In this document: piece after piece, positions 1 to 9,418 of the stretch
Numbering within the stretch: position 1 is the stretch's first letter
Layout of the letters: every line of letters starts with the position of its first letter
From: Bacteroidota bacterium
Lineage (GTDB): Bacteria; Bacteroidota; Bacteroidia; Chitinophagales; Chitinophagaceae
Length of the DNA stretch: 64,000 nucleotides
NCBI GenBank assembly: GCA_018266775.1
Contig: JAFDZS010000011.1
Span: 379,245-443,244 of the forward strand
Direction: 5' to 3'
The notes under the pieces: model-generated
Told to the model about the DNA's origin: nothing
Databases searched by the model: none
The model's input: only the letters and a program-made list of their open reading frames with translations
Made by a program: the position numbers and the translations under genes

Positions 1-773
1 CGGTGTACAATTAAAATTTTAGGCGCAAGATGATTTTTACGAACAATATCCGCCAGCAGGTCTACGGCATCGTTGATATCTTCATAACTCATAGTACCAA
101 TTTTTGAGCCCGGTGTTTCCCCATGTTTCATAGAGAATTCCGGATCAATGCCCAAATGTACGTTCGGCAATTTCAGGTAAGGTTCCAGTAATGGCGCTTC
201 GTCTTTTACCAGGCTGTGCCCAACCTGTATGTCTAAAAATACCTGTGCGTTGATTTCTTTCGCCCAGTTCATGATGGTATCAATTTGATGGAAGGGCATG
301 CGAAAACGGTGTTTGCCGTCTTTACCTGCGGCACCCTGTGCTGTTACTGCAATGTAATGCAATGCAGGAATGGTGGGCATTTGGGGGTCTGCCGCCTGCC
401 ATTTGGCCAGCTCTTCTTTCAGTTTGGCCAGCATACTGTCTTTGGGAATTTCACCAAGAATGCCCATTTTTTTGGAATACATGTTCCCGTAAAAAGCCAC
501 AATCCTGTTATAAGGCAACAGTGCACCATCTAAAGGCGTGGGCATTTGCGCCGGCCATTTACCGGTAGTATCATGATTACTGTTCGCCAGTAAACGTTTG
601 GCAAAATCTGCAGCATCAATTTTAGTTACAGGCGGAGCGGTTGCTTTTGCAGCAGTTGTGTCTTTTGATGTGGTTGATGATTTGCTGGTGGCGTTGCTGT
701 GATCATTACAGGCTGAAATACAAATGCCACCGGCAATAGGCAGCATCAGCAGAAGGGGGTATATTTTTTTCAT
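1..773 (-). CDS. Lipoprotein of unknown function, C-terminus beyond window
   Basis: The reading frame opens at an ATG (complement of 771-773) and is still open at base 1, so only the first 257 codons are present. The N-terminus is a lipoprotein signal: MKKIYPLLLMLPIAGG, then ISAC as lipobox, with a Ser/Thr-rich linker after the cysteine. The rest alternates hydrophobic strands with helices, for example NRIVAFYGN, LHYIAVTAQG, NAQVFLDIQVG, VHLGIDPEFSM and ILIVHR, a pattern like a TIM barrel (inference). I do not recognise a family with a known reaction. It is expected to sit in the outer or inner membrane facing the periplasm. It is separated from the convergently oriented next gene by about 155 bp, and a 7-bp inverted repeat lies just upstream at 781-802. 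Confidence 0.75.
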   Translation of the reverse strand, partial: MKKIYPLLLMLPIAGGICISACNDHSNATSKSSTTSKDTTAAKATAPPVTKIDAADFAKRLLANSNHDTTGKWPAQMPTPLDGALLPYNRIVAFYGNMYSKKMGILGEIPKDSMLAKLKEELAKWQAADPQMPTIPALHYIAVTAQGAAGKDGKHRFRMPFHQIDTIMNWAKEINAQVFLDIQVGHSLVKDEAPLLEPYLKLPNVHLGIDPEFSMKHGETPGSKIGTMSYEDINDAVDLLADIVRKNHLAPKILIVH

Positions 774-928
774 AAAGTGTGACAGTGATTTTTTACACTG
801 TCCAATAAGTTTCAATGGTTGTTATGCAAGGCGAAGAACAATAATGCAAATATCAGTGATTAAACGGTATTATAGATAACGGGATTGTACCGAAGATAAA
901 ATTTTCTTTTCTACCAAATGCATACACC

Positions 929-1381
929 CTAACCAGCAAAAAACTGGGTGTAATACATTCTTCCCTCCTTATCTTTTGCAATACCAATTCCAATGTAAGT
1001 AAACCTGCCCAGCAGGTTGCGGCGGTGGCCGGGTGAATTCTTCCATAGTGTAACCACATCTTTTGCAGTGGTGGCGCCATAAGCTACATTCTCGCCGTAA
1101 GTAGTGACACTGCTAATGGAAGCTTTTGCCATTTCATTGCGCTGCCCAAATCCATCATGCCCAAAAGCCACTTTCCCTTCCGCCATGTTTTCGCTGTGCT
1201 GTTGTGCAATACTGTTTAAATTATTATTGATGATGAGTGGCGGTAATCCTTTTTCTTTTCTGAATGTATTAGTTTGTTGCAGTATTTCACGGTTAAGCCT
1301 GTTGGCGTTATCCTGTGCTTTAACAGAAGCAGTGGCAACAAAAAATGTAATGGCAATGATAAACCGGTACAGAGTGGACAT
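929..1381 (-). CDS. Secreted CAP-domain (SCP/PR-1-like) protein
   Basis: This 150-residue protein has a signal peptide ending near VKAQ and then a CAP domain. Family motifs are visible: QQHSENMAEG, GHDGFGQR, YGENVAYG and LWKNSPGHRRNLLG. The His in FGHDGF, the Glu in YGEN and the His in SPGHR match the cavity residues of CAP proteins. The length is typical of the single-domain bacterial form (SpoIVFB/YkwD-like). The frame can be extended two codons to a TTG, but the ATG at 1381 gives a clean signal peptide and is preferred. The biochemical role of bacterial CAP proteins is mostly unknown; this one is exported and probably acts in the periplasm. It appears monocistronic. Confidence 0.9.
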   Translation of the reverse strand: MSTLYRFIIAITFFVATASVKAQDNANRLNREILQQTNTFRKEKGLPPLIINNNLNSIAQQHSENMAEGKVAFGHDGFGQRNEMAKASISSVTTYGENVAYGATTAKDVVTLWKNSPGHRRNLLGRFTYIGIGIAKDKEGRMYYTQFFAG

Positions 1382-1543
1382 ACACAAAGAAAATCAATTA
1401 TTATTCCTGAACATAACGGTTATACCTTTTTATAAACTTTTTAACGGTTCATAATAATTGATGCGGTTCATTATTGATAAAATAACATTTCCGTTTCTGC
1501 CATTAATTTTTTATTTTGATAACCTTAACTAAAAATAACTGAT

Positions 1544-2101
1544 ATGAAAAAAACAATTGTTGGCGCCCTGGTTGGCGGCGTAATTCTTTTCATCTGGCAA
1601 TTCCTTACCTGGGGTGCATTGAATTTGCATGAAGCCCAGCAACGGTACACACCCAAACAGGATAGTATACTGGCTTACCTGAAAACACAGTTTACTGAAG
1701 ACGGTGCCTATATGATGCCCACTGTAGCGCCCGGCACTTCCAGCAAAGACATGGAGGCACAAATGAAAGCCTGCGAAGGCAAACCCTGGGCACAGGTGGT
1801 GTATCATAAAAGTATGCCTGGTATGGATGCCATGTTTATGAATATGGGCCGCAGTTATGTAATAGATTTTTTAGTAGTGGCCCTGTTGTGCTGGCTTCTT
1901 GTAAAAATTCCATCGCCTTCCTTCGGTACCGTTTTCCTTGGCAGTGTTTTTACCGGCCTTATCGTGTTCTTTAATATACCATATACCATGCACATCTGGT
2001 ATGGCAGTTTTGACCTGAATGCCCATTTGATTGATGCACTCATAAGCTGGGGCGGTACTGGTTTATGGCTGGGCTGGTGGCTGAGACGAGGAAAAAGTTA
2101 A
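1544..2101 (+). CDS. Small multi-pass membrane protein, unknown function
   Basis: The protein has 185 residues. A hydrophobic segment at about residues 5-25 is followed by a soluble stretch of about 80 residues rich in Met and Gln, then three hydrophobic segments at roughly 107-125, 130-147 and 163-182, ending in GLWLGWWLRRGKS. The soluble part lies on the outer side if the N-terminus is cytoplasmic (inference). No catalytic motif is visible and I do not recognise a named family. The gene stands alone: the next gene on the same strand is separated by a strong hairpin terminator at 2132-2180. Confidence 0.8.
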   Translation: MKKTIVGALVGGVILFIWQFLTWGALNLHEAQQRYTPKQDSILAYLKTQFTEDGAYMMPTVAPGTSSKDMEAQMKACEGKPWAQVVYHKSMPGMDAMFMNMGRSYVIDFLVVALLCWLLVKIPSPSFGTVFLGSVFTGLIVFFNIPYTMHIWYGSFDLNAHLIDALISWGGTGLWLGWWLRRGKS

Positions 2102-2131
2102 GCACTTGTAATTTTATTTATAGTTATCTTC

Positions 2132-2180
2132 AATATTCAAATTTCAACTGTATTTCCGGTTGAAATTTGAATATTTTTTT
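2132..2180 (+). terminator. Rho-independent terminator, 17-bp perfect stem
   Basis: The arms at 2132-2148 and 2159-2175 are exact inverse complements (17 of 17), with a 10-base loop, and the right arm runs into a T tract ending at 2180. It closes the membrane protein gene ending at 2101. It lies across the region where an upstream in-frame ATG (2167) of the following cupin gene would fall, which argues that the cupin starts at 2194. Confidence 0.85.
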
Positions 2181-2193
2181 TAACCAGCATACC

Positions 2194-2961
2194 ATGAAAG
2201 TACTTTATCTCTTAATTTTTTTGTTACCAGTTTTGTGCTGTTCCGCACAATTGAAACCCATTGCTTCAGGCGTATTTCACATTGCCGATGCACCGGTAAA
2301 AAAAGACGGGTTAAGGGAGAGCCGCAGTATGGTAACAGGCACTACCAGCGACCTGGAATTTCTGTCTGTTCATGTAACCACGCAGCAGAAGGGTGCAGCG
2401 CCCAGACCATCGCACGCACAAAAAGATATTGAAGAACTGATCATCATTAAAGAAGGAAAACTTAAATGTACGATCGGTAATAAAACTGCCGTGCTGGGGA
2501 AGAGGAGCATTTTATTAGTTCCACCGGGAGAAGAACAACAGTTTCAAAACGCCGGTGATGAACCACTCACCTATTATGTTTTCCAGTTCCGTTCTAAAAA
2601 AATGAATATAGAAAGAAGCCGTCTTGCGGGCGGCACCTTGTTGATCAATTCCGATACGCTGAAAACTAATACCTCTGCTACCAAAAGTTCCATCAAATAC
2701 TTCGACCGCCCCACCACCATGTGCAATAATATGGAAATGCACATCACTTCTTTACATGCCAAAGGCCCAAGCCATGCTCCCCATACACACCTGGAGACTG
2801 AAATTGTGCTGGTGATAGAAGGCGATGCAGAAATGACCGTTGATGGCCAGCATTTCAATGGCACTGCAGGCGATTTCTTTATTGCGGCCAGCGGCAGCCT
2901 GCACATGCTGGGCAATGCGGCTGATAAACCCTGCAGTTATTTTGCTTTTAAATGGCGCTGA
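2194..2961 (+). CDS. Secreted bicupin protein
   Basis: The 255-residue product starts with a signal peptide (MKVLYLLIFLLPVLCCSAQ) and contains two cupin barrels. The first has DIEELIIIKEGKLKCTIG and ends with LVPPGEEQQFQN; the second has SHAPHTHLETEIVLVIEG and DFFIAASGSLHMLGN. The second barrel keeps a full metal-ligand set (His-x-His, Glu, distal His), while the first has lost the His pair, so only the C-terminal barrel is likely to bind metal. The substrate is unknown. The start at 2194 is preferred over the in-frame ATG at 2167, which lies in the terminator hairpin of the previous gene. The stop codon abuts the stop of the convergent VWA gene with no gap. Confidence 0.85.
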   Translation: MKVLYLLIFLLPVLCCSAQLKPIASGVFHIADAPVKKDGLRESRSMVTGTTSDLEFLSVHVTTQQKGAAPRPSHAQKDIEELIIIKEGKLKCTIGNKTAVLGKRSILLVPPGEEQQFQNAGDEPLTYYVFQFRSKKMNIERSRLAGGTLLINSDTLKTNTSATKSSIKYFDRPTTMCNNMEMHITSLHAKGPSHAPHTHLETEIVLVIEGDAEMTVDGQHFNGTAGDFFIAASGSLHMLGNAADKPCSYFAFKWR

Positions 2962-4149
2962 TCAGTATTTTGTTTTGCCTTTCAATACAATCTTTTTCTT
3001 TTGTGTTTGCTTTTGAATATTGGAGTAAATCACGTTATTGAAACTGCCTTCCACTTCTTTTTTATCCCGTTTGGATAGTTCTGATTCGATATAAGCATTA
3101 CGTTGTGCCACTTTTTGCGTGAGTTGTTTGGTCAGGCTGTCACGCAGTTGCAGCTTTTGTTTGATGACAATTGCCAATGAATCTTTACTGATGGCTTTAA
3201 ACTCATCGGGCAATTCTTCCTTCTTCACACTGTCCAGCAAAATATTTTTGGATGCAAAATCGCTGAGCAGTTCGTTCTGTTTTACCGTTGCTTTCTTGTT
3301 GTAATAATAGGCATTGTATTCGGCACGTTGTGCCTTTACAGATGCTGATGAAGTTTGCGCCAGCGCTTTCCCTTTCATCTTTAACGTATTGCCAGACATT
3401 TTTACCGATCCTTTTCCATAATAATACCGCAGGTCGTCCAGCCGGTCATTGAGTGATGCAATGTCTGCATCATAAGGCGTATTGATGGAAAGGTTATTGG
3501 CCTGCATATCTACATTTACATAAGCGCCTTCATTGCACTGTGCAATTTCTTTCCAAACTTTTGCTGCAACGGGATTGTTGCCCATTAAAATGGTGTTGAG
3601 TATAATATCTTTTTGTTTGGCAATACCGCAGGTTACGTAATAAGGCACATCGTTTTTGTAATCCATGTGGGGTTCATAATCGCCTACAAGAAAAACAGAT
3701 TTATAGGTGCTGGTATCTTTATCCCAGGTAAATAATTCCACCGCTTCATTCAAACCCTGGTTCACACTTTCGGGGCCATCGCCGCCGCCTGCGGCCTGAA
3801 TTTTCATGAGTTCGCTGTATACGAGGTCAATACTATCCGTAAGCGGAATTCTTTTAGTAATAAACTGGTCGCCCCTGTCGCGGTAAAAGATCAAACCCAC
3901 TTCAATATCAGGTGTGGTTTGTGTTTGGGAAAGACTGCCGACGATGCTCCAGATTTTTTCTTTGGCCGCTTTGATTAAACCACTCATACTGCCGGTGGCA
4001 TCCAACGCAAAGACCACCTGCATTTTTGGTTTTTTTTCTGAAAGGGTATCAGCAGGATTTTCCTGCATTTGTGCACGGGAACTTAACGTTGTTGTTAAAA
4101 ACAAGCTGAAGAATGCCATCCAATTTCTCATAAAGAAAATTTTAGGCAT
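2962..4149 (-). CDS. Exported von Willebrand factor type A domain protein
   Basis: The 395-residue protein has an N-terminal export signal (MRNWMAFFSLFLTTTLSSRAQ from residue 7; either Met could start it) followed by a VWA domain with the MIDAS-like sequence DATGSMSG, then GGGDGPESVNQGL and FLVGDYEPHMDY. In the MIDAS, the first Ser of the classic DxSxS is Thr, as in many bacterial VWA proteins. The C-terminal third is basic, helical and predicted coiled coil (LRDSLTKQLTQKVAQR). It probably binds a metal and a partner protein in the periplasm. It is convergent with the cupin gene, stop codon to stop codon. Confidence 0.85.
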   Translation of the reverse strand: MPKIFFMRNWMAFFSLFLTTTLSSRAQMQENPADTLSEKKPKMQVVFALDATGSMSGLIKAAKEKIWSIVGSLSQTQTTPDIEVGLIFYRDRGDQFITKRIPLTDSIDLVYSELMKIQAAGGGDGPESVNQGLNEAVELFTWDKDTSTYKSVFLVGDYEPHMDYKNDVPYYVTCGIAKQKDIILNTILMGNNPVAAKVWKEIAQCNEGAYVNVDMQANNLSINTPYDADIASLNDRLDDLRYYYGKGSVKMSGNTLKMKGKALAQTSSASVKAQRAEYNAYYYNKKATVKQNELLSDFASKNILLDSVKKEELPDEFKAISKDSLAIVIKQKLQLRDSLTKQLTQKVAQRNAYIESELSKRDKKEVEGSFNNVIYSNIQKQTQKKKIVLKGKTKY

Positions 4150-4232
4150 TGAAAATAAAACAGGATATGCTGAAGAATCGGCAGACTGTGTGAATTACGG
4201 TTCTGGCTTGGTGAATAAGGTACTGTGTACTC

Positions 4233-5204
4233 TTAGCTGGTAAACGCTTCCATCAACCGCATTACTTCTGCACCCTCAGAGGCTGCACAGGGATTATGGG
4301 TTTCTCCCCGGAAATACTGCACCACTTTTTCTATCATAGGTTGCTGTACATGCTGCAACATTTCGAAAGAATATGAAGAGGTGATTCCTTTTGCAATAAC
4401 GGTTACCGTATTGCCGCCAAAAATGCTGAAATGAATGGAACCTGAACTGCCAACAATCTCACAATGATCTGTTGTGGCTGCTGCATTAAAACACCAGCTG
4501 CCGCTGAATGCTATGCCATTGTCAAATAAGATGCTGCCGGTTACCAGGTCATCTGCTGCATATAATCCACCCTGGTTGATGGCGATGCCTTTAACTGTTT
4601 TTACATTGCCAAAGTAATGATACATCAGGTCCAGCTGGTGCGGAGCCAAATCGTGAAATAAACCACCACCTGCAATTGCAGGGTTAACCCGCCATGCCTG
4701 TTGTGGCTGCTGAAGTTCTGCAGCAGAAAGTGGTGCTTTATACAATTCCATTCTCGCAAGGCGAATAGTTCCAACAGCGCCTTCTTCCATCAATTGCTGT
4801 ATTTTTTTAAATAACGGCTGTTCCCGCCGGTAATGTGCCACCACCAGTTTGCTGTTACGTTCTTTTACTGCTGCGGCTATGCGTTGTGCAGCGGCAAAAG
4901 ACAATGCCATCGGCTTTTCCAAATAAACCGGCTTGCCGGATTGTATGGCCTGCAATGCATACAGTTCATGTGTATCAGGCGGCGTGGCAACATAAATGGC
5001 ATTTACTTCAGGATCGTTGATGAGCGCATTTGCATCACTGTACCATTTGGGTACATGATGGCGTTGTGCATAATCTGCAGCCTTAGCACCATCGCGGCGC
5101 ATCACTGCCACTAAGGTTGAGTTGGGCACTTTATTCAGCGCCGGGCCGCTTTTTACTTCGGTAACATCACCGCAGCCAATGATGCCCCATTGTACAGTTT
5201 GCAT
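4233..5204 (-). CDS. Gfo/Idh/MocA family oxidoreductase
   Basis: The product (323 residues) begins with a Rossmann fold signature, WGIIGCGDVTEVKSGPAL, and carries the family's EKP motif in PVYLEKPMALS near residue 96, where the Lys binds NAD(P) and helps catalysis. Further family motifs are VAHYRREQPLFKKIQ and GGGLFHDLAPHQLDLMYHYFG, where the His residues belong to the active site. Such enzymes oxidise or reduce a hydroxyl or keto group on sugars or cyclitols; the substrate cannot be told from the sequence. No signal peptide, so cytoplasmic. It stands between unrelated genes. Confidence 0.9.
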   Translation of the reverse strand: MQTVQWGIIGCGDVTEVKSGPALNKVPNSTLVAVMRRDGAKAADYAQRHHVPKWYSDANALINDPEVNAIYVATPPDTHELYALQAIQSGKPVYLEKPMALSFAAAQRIAAAVKERNSKLVVAHYRREQPLFKKIQQLMEEGAVGTIRLARMELYKAPLSAAELQQPQQAWRVNPAIAGGGLFHDLAPHQLDLMYHYFGNVKTVKGIAINQGGLYAADDLVTGSILFDNGIAFSGSWCFNAAATTDHCEIVGSSGSIHFSIFGGNTVTVIAKGITSSYSFEMLQHVQQPMIEKVVQYFRGETHNPCAASEGAEVMRLMEAFTS

Positions 5205-5356
5205 TTTGGTACTACTAATGTATTGATTTATTTAAGCAGATAAAAATAATGTTGGTGAAATCATGCGTACATTTTTTATTACGGATTTTCATTTTGGCCT
5301 GTTTGCAAATCGGGATACATTTAATTATCTTCAGTTTCCGTTTAAACCGGGGTACT

Positions 5357-5746
5357 ATGCAAAAAGATATTCTCGCCTATCATAAAACACTTACTGCTGC
5401 AGATAAAACCATCTGCGATACTTTATACGAAACTATTTGCGCAGCATTGCCTGAGGCAGAACATAAAATCTGGCACCGGCACCCGGTATGGTTTTTAGAC
5501 GGAAACCCTGTTGCGGGGTACAGTAAGCTGAAAGATTGCATCCGCCTGTTATTCTGGAGCGGACAATCTTTTGATGAACCCGGGCTTGCGCCCGAAGGCA
5601 GTTTTAAAGCGGCTGAGATGCGCTATAAAAATGCTGCTGACATCAATATAAAAGATTTGAAACGCTGGCTGAAAAAATCCAAAACCATTCAATGGGATTA
5701 TAAAAATATTGTAAAGCGGAAAGGTGTGCTGGAAAGGTTGAAATGA
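5357..5746 (+). CDS. DUF1801-like (YdhG-type) small cytoplasmic protein
   Basis: The 129-residue protein starts at MQKDILAYHKTL. The frame is open upstream to 5249, but that extension is a hydrophobic string with no homology I recognise and the ATG at 5357 suits the family. Visible features are an alpha/beta core with AEHKIWHRHPVWFLDG, VAGYSKLKDCIRLLFWSGQ and a Lys-rich C-terminus, resembling the DUF1801 fold (iron-chaperone-like YdhG in Bacillus). Function unknown. A hairpin that terminates the opposing methyltransferase gene follows at 5766. Confidence 0.7.
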   Translation: MQKDILAYHKTLTAADKTICDTLYETICAALPEAEHKIWHRHPVWFLDGNPVAGYSKLKDCIRLLFWSGQSFDEPGLAPEGSFKAAEMRYKNAADINIKDLKRWLKKSKTIQWDYKNIVKRKGVLERLK

Positions 5747-5765
5747 TATTCTGTTATGCAGAAAA

Positions 5766-5794
5766 ACCGGCACGGTGTATTGCACAATGCCGGT
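5766..5794 (-). terminator. Terminator of the methyltransferase gene
   Basis: A 7-bp stem (5766-5772 with 5788-5794) is followed on the minus strand by a T tract. It lies between converging genes, just past the stop of the minus-strand methyltransferase. Confidence 0.6.
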
Positions 5795-5820
5795 GAACGA
5801 AGCGATTATTGGGTCATTGC

Positions 5821-6633
5821 TTATTTTGTTACCACCACTTTCAGGTAAGTTGCAGTGATCATCGTGCGGTTATCATCACCGCTTTTGTTCTGGCTGGTGA
5901 ATAATGTTTCCAGTTCCTGTTGCAGGTTTTCAGCTTTTCCATTTTTTTCTGCGGCATCAAAAGCATTCATTGTTGGGCCATAATAATGCCTGAATACACT
6001 TACATATTCTGCCGGTGAATACGGGGCGTGAAAGGTAAAATCTTCTTTTGTACAGGTAATGTTTTCCATGGCTATACCTGCCTGTACAAAACGTTGATTA
6101 ACCTGTTCGGGTACGCCCCACAACATCGGGCTGATAAAGCCTTCTGGTGGTGGCGTTGTATAAGCAGAACAGGTTTTTAATATCTGCGCCACCAATGTTG
6201 GGTCGCCGGGGATCCAGTTTCCCATTATGATTTTTCCACCGGGCTTGGCTACACGAACCATTTCTTTGGCCACATCATCCGGTTTGGGTGCAAACATGGC
6301 ACCAAAGATGCTGATGACCATATCAAAGCTGTTATCTTCACAATTCACCAATGCACAGGCATCGCCTTCTGTAAATGTGCAGTTGGATAAATTTTCTGCT
6401 GCAGCCCTTTTATTACCCGCCTGCACCAGGTTGCTGGCAATATCCACACCCAATACTGTTGCACCCAGTTGCGCCTCGGGTATGGCCGTGGTTCCATCTC
6501 CACAACCCAGGTCAAGTATGTACTGATTTTTATTGATGCCCAGTTGAGATACTAATGTTTTTCCGCTCTCCCGCATGGTTTGAGCAATTTTGGTAAAGTC
6601 GCCTTTTTCCCAAAGCATTTTGTTTGCGTTCAT
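5821..6633 (-). CDS. Class I SAM-dependent methyltransferase
   Basis: The 270-residue protein carries motif I ILDLGCGDGTTAIP near residue 41, the acidic end of strand 2 in VLGVDIASNLV, and motif EGDACALVNCEDNSFDMVISIFGAMF, followed by KPGGKIIMGNWIPG. This is the methyltransferase-11 type fold. The region after residue 170 is a cap that should define the acceptor, which is unknown. It lies 86 bp downstream of an AraC-type regulator on the same strand, so the two may be co-transcribed or functionally linked (inference). Confidence 0.88.
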   Translation of the reverse strand: MNANKMLWEKGDFTKIAQTMRESGKTLVSQLGINKNQYILDLGCGDGTTAIPEAQLGATVLGVDIASNLVQAGNKRAAAENLSNCTFTEGDACALVNCEDNSFDMVISIFGAMFAPKPDDVAKEMVRVAKPGGKIIMGNWIPGDPTLVAQILKTCSAYTTPPPEGFISPMLWGVPEQVNQRFVQAGIAMENITCTKEDFTFHAPYSPAEYVSVFRHYYGPTMNAFDAAEKNGKAENLQQELETLFTSQNKSGDDNRTMITATYLKVVVTK

Positions 6634-6719
6634 AGTTTTTGTCTGTTTTGATTTGATAACGCAAAATTACTTTGCCGGCGGAATGGCAGCTTTACTTAAA
6701 AGTTCAAAAGGTTGACCCA

Positions 6720-7616
6720 TCAGTTCAATGATAACATTTTCCTGGTTGCTGATGGTGGCATTCCAAACTGCCTGCTGAATGCCCTGCTGAAATGTGCAAT
6801 ACTTTCAAAACCACTTTCGAATGCGGCATCGCTCACTGTTTTGCCGGCAACTGTGATCAATTGCCTGGCCCGGTTCAATTTTTTTTCCATCAACCATTTG
6901 CCAGGCGTGGTGTGGTATAACTGTTCAAAGTCTCTTTTGAATGCGGAAAGGCTGCGGTAACTGAGGCGTGCATAATCTTCCAGTTTCAGATTATAGCAAT
7001 AGTTTTCTTCCATGATATGCTGTAGGGAAATGGCCTGCGGCATGTGCAATAACGTACAAAAATAACACAGCAATTCCCTGTTGGCAGTATTATCGGCAAT
7101 AGTTAAAATAAGTTCTGAAAATTTGAGTTGCAGCAATGCCTGGTCTGGTGGTGTTGGTGCATTATAATAGGGAAGCATTGAGGTGAAAAACGCATGTACC
7201 GTATCGCTGCTTTCGATATTAATTACCGGGGTGAAATTTCTTTCACCTTTTTCAATCGGGGTCGATTTGGTTTTCAACACATCGCAAATAAACGTATCGG
7301 GTACAAAAAAAAGATAAAAGCAAAATTCCTTTTCAAAGAATTGCTCCACTATTGCAGCGCCGCGTTTAATGAACTTGCAATCACCCGCCTTTAATTCAAA
7401 CGAACCCTCTGCTGTATGCCAGATCTTTCTGCCTGAAGCAACATAAACAATATAATTGTTATGGCTCCAGAGCTGAACAAATTTTTCTGCAAGCCCGCAA
7501 TTGTACACGGTAAACAAAGTTTCTCCGCAGGTGAGTTGCCTGAAATGCGCAGGATTGGCGGCGATATATTCGTTAAAGTTGATCAAGTGAATAAGGGAAA
7601 CAAAAGTAATCAGCAT
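6720..7616 (-). CDS. AraC family transcriptional regulator
   Basis: The 298-residue protein has an N-terminal cupin-like effector domain (GRKIWHTAEGSFELKAGDC region) and a C-terminal AraC/XylS double helix-turn-helix. The first HTH covers LKLEDYARLSYRSLSAFKRDF, with the linker TTPGKWLMEKKLNRARQL; the second is VSDAAFESGFESIAHFSRAF, the conserved AraC signature. The effector is unknown. The methyltransferase gene follows 86 bp downstream on the same strand and is a candidate target. Confidence 0.92.
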   Translation of the reverse strand: MLITFVSLIHLINFNEYIAANPAHFRQLTCGETLFTVYNCGLAEKFVQLWSHNNYIVYVASGRKIWHTAEGSFELKAGDCKFIKRGAAIVEQFFEKEFCFYLFFVPDTFICDVLKTKSTPIEKGERNFTPVINIESSDTVHAFFTSMLPYYNAPTPPDQALLQLKFSELILTIADNTANRELLCYFCTLLHMPQAISLQHIMEENYCYNLKLEDYARLSYRSLSAFKRDFEQLYHTTPGKWLMEKKLNRARQLITVAGKTVSDAAFESGFESIAHFSRAFSRQFGMPPSATRKMLSLN

Positions 7617-7714
7617 TCATAAAACCGCAACACTTTTCGATAAATGATGCAATATTTTACAAGCGGTTAACCTGGTAAAACAAGAGTCAACCTAATTCGT
7701 GAAAGTATGTTCAA

Positions 7715-9418
7715 TTAAATCCGTTCTTTATAATCTAAATGATTCTTGGCTAATGTTTCCTTAGCAATTTCATATCCCGCATCTGCATGGCGTATCACAC
7801 CCATACCCGGATCGTTGCGCAATACACGGCTGAGGCGTGCTGCAGCAGCATCGGTACCATCTGCCACTATCACCATTCCTGCATGAATGCTGTACCCCAT
7901 GCCCACACCACCGCCATGATGTAACGATACCCAACTGGCACCGCCTGCGGTGTTCACCAATGCGTTCAGCAACGGCCAGTCTGCAACAGCATCGCTGCCA
8001 TCCATCATGCCTTCAGTTTCGCGGTTGGGGCTGGCCACACTGCCGGTATCTAAATGATCGCGGCCAATGACAATGGGTGCTTTTACTTTTCCTGTTCTTA
8101 CCAGTTCATTAAAAGCCAATCCTGCTTTTTCACGTTCGCCCTGGCCCAGCCAGCAGATGCGTGCCGGTAACCCCTGGAAGGCAATTTTTTCTTTGGCCAT
8201 ATTCATCCAGCGCAGCATGCCGGTGTTATTGGGAAACATGTTCATGATGAGTTCGTCAGTTACCGCAATGTCTGCAGGGTCGCCACTTAATGCCGCCCAG
8301 CGGAATGGCCCTTTGCCCTCGCAAAATAAAGGGCGGATATATGCCGGTACAAATCCCGGAAAATCGAATGGTGAATGTTTGGTGAGTACACCAGCGCCGG
8401 GATGCTTTTCCCTGTATTCCTGTGCTCTTGCACGGATGTTGTTGCCATAATCAAAAGTGATGGCGCCTTTATCCATCAATTGCAGCATCAGCTGCACATG
8501 CAGGTGCATGCTTTCATAACTCAGATCGGTATAATGCTGTGGATTCTCCTGCCTTAATACATTCGCTTCTTCGTTCGTTAATGTATGCGGTATGTAACCA
8601 ATAAGCGGGTCATGTGCACTGGTTTGATCAGTCAGTGTATCGGGAATAATGTCTCTTTGCAATAAACGATCCAGCAGGTGCACCGCATTGCAAAGCACGC
8701 CGATGCTTTTGGCCTCACCTTCCTTACGGTAGTGCATAGCTGCATTTATGGCATCGTCGATGTTGGTATGTTTTTCGTCGAGATAACGGGTTTCTATTCT
8801 TTTATCAATACGCCATTCTTCCACTTCTGCTATCAGTGCCACCCCTTCATTCATTGTAATGGCCAATGGTTGTGCACCACCCATACCGCCGAGGCCTGCT
8901 GTAACATTCAGTGTTCCTTTTAATGTTCCGCCGAAATGTTTATCTGCCGCTGCGGCATAAGTTTCGTAAGTGCCCTGTACAATGCCCTGGCTGCCGATAT
9001 AGATCCAGCTTCCGGCAGTCATCTGGCCGTACATCATCAACCCTTTTTTTTCCAGTTCATCAAAATGTTTCCAGTTGGCCCAGTTGGGTACCAGTTGAGA
9101 ATTGCTGATGAGCACACGCGGTGCATCCTGATGTGTTTTTAATATGCCAACAGGTTTGCCGCTTTGTATTAATAAGCTTTCATCATCTTCCACCACTTTT
9201 AATGCGGCGATGATATTATCCAGTGCCTCGAAATTGCGTGCGGCTTTTCCCCTGCCACCATATACAATCAAATCATCGGGACGTTCTGCCACTTCGGGGT
9301 TCAGGTTGTTCAGCAGCATACGTAAAGCCGCTTCCTGCACCCATCCTTTACAATTGAGTTTAGTTCCTGTGGGTGTTTTGTATTTCACGGGATCGTAACG
9401 TTTTACCGGCGCAATCAT
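7715..9418 (-). CDS. hutU: Urocanate hydratase (urocanase)
   Basis: Urocanase converts urocanate to 4-imidazolone-5-propionate, the second step of histidine breakdown, using tightly bound NAD+. The 567-residue length fits the family. Conserved stretches include [50 protein letters not shown] and the region [20 protein letters not shown], with [16 protein letters not shown] near the end. It is cytoplasmic. The first-step enzyme hutH lies about 1.9 kb upstream on the same strand, with a secreted glycoside hydrolase and repeat blocks between, so the two are probably not in one simple operon. hutI and hutG/ftcD are not in the window. Confidence 0.97.
   Translation of the reverse strand: MIAPVKRYDPVKYKTPTGTKLNCKGWVQEAALRMLLNNLNPEVAERPDDLIVYGGRGKAARNFEALDNIIAALKVVEDDESLLIQSGKPVGILKTHQDAPRVLISNSQLVPNWANWKHFDELEKKGLMMYGQMTAGSWIYIGSQGIVQGTYETYAAAADKHFGGTLKGTLNVTAGLGGMGGAQPLAITMNEGVALIAEVEEWRIDKRIETRYLDEKHTNIDDAINAAMHYRKEGEAKSIGVLCNAVHLLDRLLQRDIIPDTLTDQTSAHDPLIGYIPHTLTNEEANVLRQENPQHYTDLSYESMHLHVQLMLQLMDKGAITFDYGNNIRARAQEYREKHPGAGVLTKHSPFDFPGFVPAYIRPLFCEGKGPFRWAALSGDPADIAVTDELIMNMFPNNTGMLRWMNMAKEKIAFQGLPARICWLGQGEREKAGLAFNELVRTGKVKAPIVIGRDHLDTGSVASPNRETEGMMDGSDAVADWPLLNALVNTAGGASWVSLHHGGGVGMGYSIHAGMVIVADGTDAAAARLSRVLRNDPGMGVIRHADAGYEIAKETLAKNHLDYKERI

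Noticed and set aside
781..802. 7-bp inverted repeat as a terminator
   Set aside because: There is no gene ending beside it and the T run is in the loop; it is more likely incidental or a weak operator.
2167..2193. Earlier ATG for the cupin gene
   Set aside because: It lies within the right arm and T tract of the preceding terminator; the signal peptide starts at 2194.
5249..5356. N-terminal extension of the DUF1801-like gene
   Set aside because: The extension is a hydrophobic string unlike the family and the ATG at 5357 gives the usual start.
8067..8450. Plus-strand open frame of 127 codons opposite hutU
   Set aside because: It is antisense to a well-conserved enzyme, with no promoter or family resemblance.
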